Position numbers and translations under genes: made by a program. The notes beneath the pieces were generated by a model. That model ran no database searches. It was not told where the DNA came from and saw only the letters and a program-made list of their open reading frames with translations. This document shows positions 57,744-64,000 of a stretch of DNA of 64,000 bases, in pieces. Source of the DNA: Boswellia sacra (lineage: Eukaryota > Streptophyta > Magnoliopsida > Sapindales > Burseraceae); NCBI GenBank assembly GCA_013180625.2, contig SNVD02014552.1, positions 27,534 through 91,533 on the forward strand. Reading direction: 5' to 3'. Within the stretch, counting starts at the first letter, position 1. The number at the start of each line of letters is the position of its first letter.

Positions 57744-58532
57744 TAATGTTAAACTTACAATCTACAAACAGCCCAAATTTTACAGCTTGATGTGATAGTC
57801 TACATGACAAAAATTTACTAGAGGAGGAAAAAATAAAAAAGAGCGAGGTAAGTTACATCTCTAATAAAATTTTGTTATATAAACTACCACATTAAGTTAT
57901 AGAGTTTAAGTTGTATATAGGTTTTAAGTCTAACATTACTGTTAAAATAAATATATATTTATAACTTTATTATTTAAAATAATAAAATAAATAAAATTGA
58001 AAACACAGTTGCACAAAGTTAGCTGCTCCTGGCCATCGACCACAATCAAAGCAGCGGAATCGGGAACACTGCCACCATGTCCAGCCCAAAACTTTAATTG
58101 TTAAATCCTATCAATTAGCGATTGAAACGGCGGATATATCGATGAATGTCGCGAGCAAGGCTAATGACGATTCCATACATGGTAATAGTGTCACCGACGT
58201 GCCACTTCACGATGATCAACAGGTGACGTCAGACAATTTTTTTAATCTTTCAGAAAAATTATTTTTTAATTTTGTAATTTATTAACTAGATAAAGGGTAT
58301 TTTTAAATTTATATTATTTTACAATGATAATTTTGATATTTTAATTAATTCTAAATTTTAGCTCTCAAAATCATATTTTCAAAAATTTTCTCCTCGCTTT
58401 TACAATCTAATACAAACATAAATTCTCTACACACTGAACAATCAATTTTCAAAATATTTATCAAATACCAAAATAGATGTAATTAATAATAGAATTTAAA
58501 AGCTACTGTGCCACAGTATAACCAAACGCACA
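57441..58532. mobile_element. Possible hAT-type element containing MITE copy D
   Basis: Left 'gtctgtttgggttgttgtgctat' and right in reverse complement 'gtgtgcgtttggttatactgtgg' are weak inverted ends of the GTTTGG class. The GC-richer interior (58,010-58,240) differs from its surroundings and might be a captured fragment. I do not recognise it, and no target duplication could be fixed. Confidence 0.35.
57744..57938. mobile_element. MITE family M, copy D
   Basis: It begins 'taatgttaaacttacaa' and ends 'ttttaagtctaacatta'. Internal 'gcttgatgtgatagtctac' matches the other copies. Inverted repeats of about 75 bp. Confidence 0.8.
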
Positions 58533-59336
58533 CATGATTAAAAATTTAAACTGCATTAAAAAATAAATAAATAATGCATCCCATTCATTATGCTTGGAAC
58601 TACGTCGTTTTGATTAAAAAAATTAAATAAATAAATAACCTGTTCCTGCTCCTACCTAGCACATCAGTAACGACCTAGCAGCAAAACAACATGGATCAAC
58701 ATCCGATGGCTTTAGCTTTAACATCAACACCACCTTGAAAAACTACTTCTAGCCAATGGTACCACACAACACCACCATAGTCCATAAATTAATAGAAGCA
58801 AAATACTTTGTCCCATAACTCCAACCAACTCTCCTGCAAAAGTCTTCTCAAAGCGCTCTCCTTTCTCTGCCAAGCATTTCAGAGCAACGGCAGTTCCATC
58901 ATGATGCTAGGTAAAACCTACTTTCAACGTTGTAATTTCTTCATCTAATAGAAAGCCCACTTTCTGATGTGAACCACGTGAATATTATGTAACATATAAG
59001 AGGAAATGGGATGAAAGGAAATTGCAGAGTAATGAGACAAATGGAGAGAAAATGACTTTTGTTGTTGCAATCGCTCCACAAGCTAATAAAGTCTTTGTTT
59101 TCATTGCTTTAGAATTCCAGGTCATTAGTTTTTTGGTTCAGCAATTCTCTTATCTCGTAGAGATTAGTCAATAGAACTAATGAAGCAGACGGCTTAATAA
59201 AAGTTCAACAAGAGAAGAGTGGTGAGATGGGAAGCCAATATCACAACACTTGTTTAAGAAAGAAATTATGATGTAAGAGAGGAAAAGATAAACATTTAGA
59301 AATGAGTAAATGGACTGATAAAATTGAAATTCTAGC
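58533..59336. other. Intergenic, 3' flank of UGT7
   Basis: No gene recognised. The last 60 bases resemble other UGT 3' flanks ('cttgtttcttgg'). Confidence 0.45.
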
Positions 59337-59651
59337 TTGTTTCTTGGCTTCCATTACGGTGTAAACTCAGTTCTTCAGTCGAGGCATTCAAATCAGAATA
59401 ACATGAACCTCCTTTTTCGACAACCCTTCTCGCCATCTACCCAAGTGTCTTGGGTTTGCTTCTCATTTCATCTGCCTTATCACCCACCATTACCTCTTTC
59501 ACTACCTTCTCTACTGCTTCCCTCTTCACATGATCTCCCACAGGTCTAGTAGCCTATTGCTAAACCCTAGCGCTAACACCAATCTTAAGAATTTGACTCA
59601 CCAACTTTTCATTGTAAAACTGCTCGGTAGCCACTAGCCATGTGACCATAG
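59337..59651 (-). pseudogene. UGT73 C-terminal fragment (UGT7 pseudogene), cut by gypsy
   Basis: It matches the last 105 or so residues of the UGT genes, from the C-terminus (SSLLEELSL-like region) up to 'ggccatgtgaccatag', which is the HMVT part of the PSPG box. In-frame stops and small changes are present ('tctacccaagtg', 'gtagcctattg'). At 59,652 the sequence switches to the gypsy LTR; 'catag' at 59,647-59,651 is the expected TSD. The 5' half probably lies beyond the window's right end. Confidence 0.9.
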
Positions 59652-60185
59652 TGTCACGAGCTTAGAGGTTTGCGCAGCATGCTCGTGCGACACTTAGGAA
59701 ACTTGACTCGAAAGTTGCTAAGTAAGCCTAGTGATTGCCTTCTCGCTCAAGGAGAAGAGAGGATCGTTGAGCCGAAGAGCCTGTAGGCAAAGAAAAGAAG
59801 AGATAGAGACAAGTATTGCTAAGCAAAAGAGCTTTGTATTACACCAGAGAACTCTTTACAATGCTTTGCTTTGTATTTGTGTGGATTGTGTGGATGATTT
59901 ACAAATGAGCATTGGAGGGGTTTATATAGTGAACCACCTCTCAAATAAATGGCTAAGATCTAATGCATCTAAGGGTCCTAATTCATTCTCATCTACTAAA
60001 TTATCTAGATATGTACAAGAGAGTATTATCTACTAAATTATCTAGATAAATACAAGAGATAATTCTAGAACTTATCTTGCTAGAGAATTCTAGAAGATGG
60101 GCTTGGGCTTGGGCTTTTTAAAAGTTAGGCCAAGCCTCTAGGCATATTTGGCCACTCTAACAAGGAAATTGGGCGGGCCGTAACA
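59652..60185 (-). repeat. 3' LTR of the gypsy element
   Basis: On the plus strand it starts 'tgtcacgagcttag' and ends 'gggccgtaaca'; 534 bp with TG/CA ends. Confidence 0.85.
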
Positions 60186-60891
60186 TCCTCCCCCACCTAA
60201 TTCTGCGATGTCCTCGGCGCGCTCTCGTCCTTATAGCGTTGGATGTGCTCACCAAATTGCCACAAGGTGTCTTCGCGTTCCCAACTTGCCTCATTGTCTG
60301 GAAGGTTTTTTCACTTTCTCAAGTATTCGGTGTGTGATGGAACTCCCCTCCTTCGAATCATTCGGTCCGCAAGGATGTACTCCACGTCCTTGTCAAATGC
60401 GGTGACAATGGCTGTGGGTGCTCTTTTGGACTCGGTCCTCGTAGGATCTTCCTTGTCCTCATGATAGGGCTTGAGAAAACTCACATGGAAGACTGGATGG
60501 ATCTTGAGATTAGGTGGCATTCGAACTTTGTAGGAGACTTCGCCCACTCGCTTGACAATAGGGAATGGACCTGTTGACCCAGGTATGGCAACCCAAGAGG
60601 GGGGGTGAATTGGGTTTTTATTTATCAAAACGGATTTATGAAACTTTTCTTGAAAGATCAAAATTAGTTCACTCTTTCTTATGAGAATAAAGGTGAAGAA
60701 GATGAAAATAGAATGCAATCAAGAGAATAGAAATAAAGAACAATCACAAGAGCAAGTAAATATAAAGAGATAGGGATAGAGAGAGTGCAAACTCGATTTA
60801 CGTGGTTCGACAAACCTTGCCTACGTCCACGGGCTCCTAGCTCCACAAGCTAGGCTTTCCACTAAGTTGTAGAAATCTTTACAACTTGCTT

Positions 60892-61175
60892 GATGAACAA
60901 CCTCCACCAAGACTTTTTTCTTCAACCCTTGATAACACCACACCAAGAGTTCTTCTTGATGAACAACCTCACCAAGGCAACTTCCTTCAACCCTTGATAA
61001 CTCCACACCCAGAGTTCTTCTTGATGAACAACCTCACCAAGGCAACTTTCTTCAACTCTTGATAACACCACACCAAGAGTTCTTCTTGATGAACAACCTC
61101 ACCAAGGCAACTTCCTTCAACTCTTGATAACACCACCCCAAGAGTTCTTCTTGATGAACAAACTCACCAAGGAAA
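60892..61175. repeat. 65-bp tandem array, about 4.3 units
   Basis: 'gatgaacaacctc' (last unit 'gatgaacaaactc') recurs at 60,892, 60,958, 61,023, 61,088 and 61,153. Units share 'accaaggcaact' and 'cttgataacaccacacc' with few changes. Confidence 0.92.
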
Positions 61176-61449
61176 GAGTTCTCTCAAGGATAACTTTTAT
61201 CCTTTACAAGAAGATCTCACTCTCAACACAATACAAGAACAAAGAAAATTTTTACAACAAAAGTACAACTCTCTTCAAAGAGTAGATAAAGAATATAAAA
61301 GCTCTCTAAACTTGATATTTCTCTTATTTGTGGCTTGATGGATGTTCTTCGCTTCACTACTGAATGCATGGGAGAAGGGCTCCTTTTATAGGCAAATAGG
61401 ATGAACTTAATCAAGTGAAGACACTATCTCCAAATTTTCTGCCCATCAT

Positions 61450-62210
61450 AAAAATCGTAATCTTGTCTGCCATTTTCGTCAATGTTCTGTTTGAAATTTG
61501 AAAATCTTCAAAACATAAAAGATCTGCACATTTGAATAAGCTTTTCAACGCATCAAGAATCAAGTCATTTGGATATCTGTAGCTCAAGATATGGCCAAAA
61601 CACCATTCGGTGCTCATGTGACTTGTTTTTTTCTTTCTTATGTCAGTCCACCAAATTGAATGATAATTCTGTCAGCCTTCCTTTTGAAATTTGAATTTCT
61701 TCAAAACATGAAAGATCTGCATATTTGAATAATCTTTCCAAAACATTAAGAATCAAAGCATTTGGATATCTCTATCTTAAGATATGGCCAAAACACCATT
61801 CGGTGCTCATGTGAGTTGATTTTTCTTCTTTGTGTCAGTCTACCGAATTGCATGTCAATTATGTCGGCCTTCTGTTTGAAATTTGAATTTTTTCAAACAT
61901 ATGAAATGTTCCTCATTAAGTCATCTTTCCAATGCCGCAAGAATCAAGTCATTTTGATTTTTCTAGCTCAAGATATGTCCAAAGGAGTATTCGGTGCTCA
62001 TGTCAGCTGCTTCCTTTTGTCTTTCAACTTGCATGATGATTTGGACAACCTTGCACTTGAAATTTGAATTTCATTAAAACATATGAAATGTTATAAATTG
62101 AGTAAGCTTTCCACAGGCTCAAGAATCACGTCATTTGGATATTTGTAGAGATATATATGACCAATTGATTGAACATTGCTCATGTGTCACATTCCTTGAG
62201 TCAATCCTTG
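61450..62210. repeat. About 190-bp tandem array, four units
   Basis: 'gaaatttga' anchors at 61,493, 61,686, 61,878 and 62,059 (periods 193, 192, 181). Each unit is followed by an 'aagaatca.gtcatttgg' or close variant and by 'caagatatg'. Units are more diverged than in the 65-bp array. Confidence 0.88.
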
Positions 62211-64000
62211 TTCTTAAACTTTGGTGCCTTTAACATGTAATCTTCTCCTTAGCTTCAACACTTCATTTTAATAAGCCTCTTCTTGATTTTAAAATTATTT
62301 CAATGATCTTACTCTTGCACATAAATAAACATGTTAGTAAATCTCAATTAATCAATGTGTATTGTTATCATCAAAATTATCATGTAGCCTTAGGACTAAC
62401 AGGACCTTCTTATTTTCGTATCAACCCCTTGTGTACTTTACGAAGTGACTTGAATTGTTGGGATAATAGCTTGATAAGCATCAAGTTCCCCTCTTGAAAT
62501 GCGAGTGTTGTCTCTTCGTATCCGCCCACTTCTTCATCCGTTTGACGGCCTTGTCCAAGCATGCTCTTATAATATCGGCTTGTTCATGCCATTCCTTTGC
62601 AAGCTTGTAGGCCGCTGGACTTTTTCCTCCATAGGTTGAGGCTATGGCATGTAGAGTCATAGGTTGTTGTCCTGTCACAATCTCAAATGGATTCTTACCT
62701 GTTGTCTCACTCCTTTGAATATTACATGAGAATTGGGCAACATCTAGCAACTTTACCCAATTATATTGATGAGCGCTCACAAAATGCCTCAAATATAGCT
62801 CAAGCAAGGCATTGATGCACTCGGTTTGCCCATCGGTTTGGGGATGGAAGCTTGTTGAGAAGCTCAAGTTGATCCCCAACATTTTGAAGAGCTCTCCCCA
62901 AAAGCGTCCCGTGAAGCGAGGGTCACGATCACTTTCAATGTTTTGTGGAACTCCCCATAGCTTCACTATGTGTTTGAGGAATGCTCGAGCGGCTTCATCT
63001 GTGGTGCAATCCGTAGAGATGGGTATGAAGGTGGCATATTTGCTAAACCGATCAACTACCACCATTATGCTTCCATACCCTTCGAATTTTGGCAAAGCCA
63101 CGATGAAGTCCATTGACACGCTTTGCCATGGCCTTTCTGTAATGGGTAAGGGTTCAAGCAACCCCGCTGGACGTTGGTGCTCAACCTTGTCTTGTTGACA
63201 CACAAGACAAGTTCTTACATAGCCCTCCACGTCTTCCCGCATTTGAGGCCAATAGTAGAAATCTTGCAAGAGTGCAAGGGTTCGTGCCATACCTGGGTGA
63301 CCAACCCACTTAAAATCGTGGCACTCCTTGATGATCTCCTTTCGCAAGTTCTCATATCTTGGCACGAAGTGTCGATTCCCGGTTGTGAGGAGTAGACCTT
63401 CGTCAAGCCAAAAGCGTCGTGTCTTCCCCTCACTTGCCAAGTTCAAGAGATTCTTGGCTAAGGGATCATGCTCTAGGCCTTGTTTGATGCAGTCGATGAG
63501 CACACTTTGTGGACGACTTGCACTCAAGGTGGCAAGTTCTGCCTTGCGACTTAGGGCATCGGCCACAACGTTTGCCTTACCCGCTTTGTACTCGAGCATA
63601 TAGTCAAACTCGACTAAGAAGTCTTGCCATCGTGCTTGCTTGGGGCTTAGCTTCTTTTGCGTTTCGAAGTAACTTATGGCCACATTGTCAGTTTTGATGA
63701 CAAAGTGGGAACCAAGCAAATAATATTGCCAAACCTGTAGACAATGGATGATGACGGTCATCTTCTTCTCTTAGACCGTGTATCGTCGTTCCATGTCATT
63801 GAGCTTGCGGCTCTCATACTCAATGGGGTGCCCTTCTTGCATGAGAACTCCCCCAATAGCAAAGTCGGAGGCGTCCGTGTGCATCTCGAATGGCTTGGTG
63901 TGGTCGGGTAGCACCAACACCGGTTCTTCACATATTGCCTTCTTCAACCCCTTGAAGGCATGTTGGTACTCTTCGGACCAGTGTCATGTGCGGTTCTTCT

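Larger units (their letters stand above)
60572..62401. mobile_element. Solo LTR of 1.83 kb inside gypsy pol
   Basis: It starts 'tgttgacccagg' and ends 'taggactaaca', with a perfect TSD 'ggacc' at 60,567-60,571 and 62,402-62,406. On removal, the gypsy frame runs from integrase through KLLSQQFKSLRKVHKGLIRKYE straight into the GPF motif. The LTR holds two tandem arrays (65-bp and about 190-bp periods), which explains its length. 'acccaagaggggggg' near the start and 'tttacgtggttcgac' are motifs common in plant LTRs. No coding region. Confidence 0.9.
59652..64000 (-). mobile_element. Ty3/gypsy chromovirus-type retrotransposon, partial at window end
   Basis: The minus-strand element has its 3' LTR at 59,652-60,185, then a purine tract (minus 'ggtgggggagga') and a pol region to the window edge. 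A chromodomain after integrase places it among chromoviruses. It is interrupted by a 1.83-kb solo LTR and by several stops. The 5' LTR, gag, protease and most of RT lie outside. Confidence 0.92.
60200..64000 (-). pseudogene. Gypsy pol (RT end, RNase H, integrase, chromodomain), broken
   Basis: Reading right to left, the RT/RNase H junction (HTDASDFAIGGVL near 63,870; VIKTDN near 63,690) is followed by integrase. Its HHCC zinc site is near 63,300-63,200 (GHPGMARTL, CLVCQQDK) and its DDE core is near 63,110-62,810 (MDFIVALP, SDRDPRFT, DGQTE). A GPF-type motif (GPFPIVKRVGEVSYKV) lies at 60,570-60,520, and a chromodomain (VEYILADRMI...LPDNEASWE) at 60,390-60,270. Lesions are a stop at 63,771-63,773, a frameshift near 62,482, the solo LTR at 60,572-62,401, and a Trp-to-stop in the chromodomain near 60,312. 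Confidence 0.9.

Noticed and set aside
1..64000. CRISPR arrays, operons, Shine-Dalgarno sites, riboswitches
   Set aside because: The sequence is a plant nuclear genome. The tandem repeats present are LTR-internal or microsatellites without spacer structure.
59652..64000. Endogenous virus such as a pararetrovirus
   Set aside because: The integrase plus chromodomain order and LTR with polypurine tract identify a Ty3/gypsy chromovirus-type retrotransposon; no movement or coat protein is seen.

Overview
This is nuclear DNA of a flowering plant, almost certainly a eudicot. It is AT-rich and dense in Ty1/copia and Ty3/gypsy retrotransposons and short inverted-repeat elements. Its genes are a UGT73-type glycosyltransferase family and a TIR-NBS-LRR (TNL) resistance gene with introns. 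The UGT and TNL sequences look like those of woody rosids (possibly Sapindales such as Citrus), but that placement is only an impression.

The backbone is a same-orientation (minus strand) UGT73 array. Four copies are intact: 1,070-2,551, 24,744-26,234, 28,663-30,123 and 43,504-44,973. Four are broken: one at 21,037-23,026 split by a solo LTR, an internal fragment at 42,484-42,957, an N-terminal scrap at 46,139-46,270, and a C-terminal piece at 59,337-59,651 cut by a gypsy element. The first UGT block (1-5,090) is a duplicate of the 24.5-31.3 kb block from which the second UGT gene has been lost, leaving its promoter stranded. One TNL gene (32,659-41,710, plus strand) lies inside the array. 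It is dead: a young copia element sits in its TIR exon, a GC-rich 315-bp element sits in its NB-ARC exon, and it carries stops and a frameshift.

Mobile elements with resolved target-site duplications (TSDs) are: copia-1 (6,219-11,491), copia-2 (15,132-20,478, minus) and a solo LTR of the same family (21,759-22,333), copia-3 (33,029-38,286), a 1.83-kb solo LTR (60,572-62,401) inside a chromodomain gypsy element (59,652 to the window end), a hAT element (55,882-56,557), and a Mutator-like MITE (24,097-24,327). A separate four-copy MITE family lies at 45.0, 46.5, 55.6 and 57.7 kb.

The most unusual stretch is 46.3-55.0 kb. Inverted arms at its two ends suggest a Mutator-like element that carried a C2H2 zinc-finger fragment. 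That fragment's reading frame is interrupted by a 6.1-kb hAT-type element (47,349-53,439). Inside it lies what reads as a six-exon chimeric gene: the secreted N-terminal cysteine-rich part of a HIPL1-like protein joined in frame, at predicted splice sites, to the last four membrane helices of an NRAMP metal transporter. It may be a pseudogene, but every predicted exon junction keeps the frame and it ends at a natural NRAMP-type stop.

All coordinates, alignments and splice predictions were made by eye. No database search or expression data were available.
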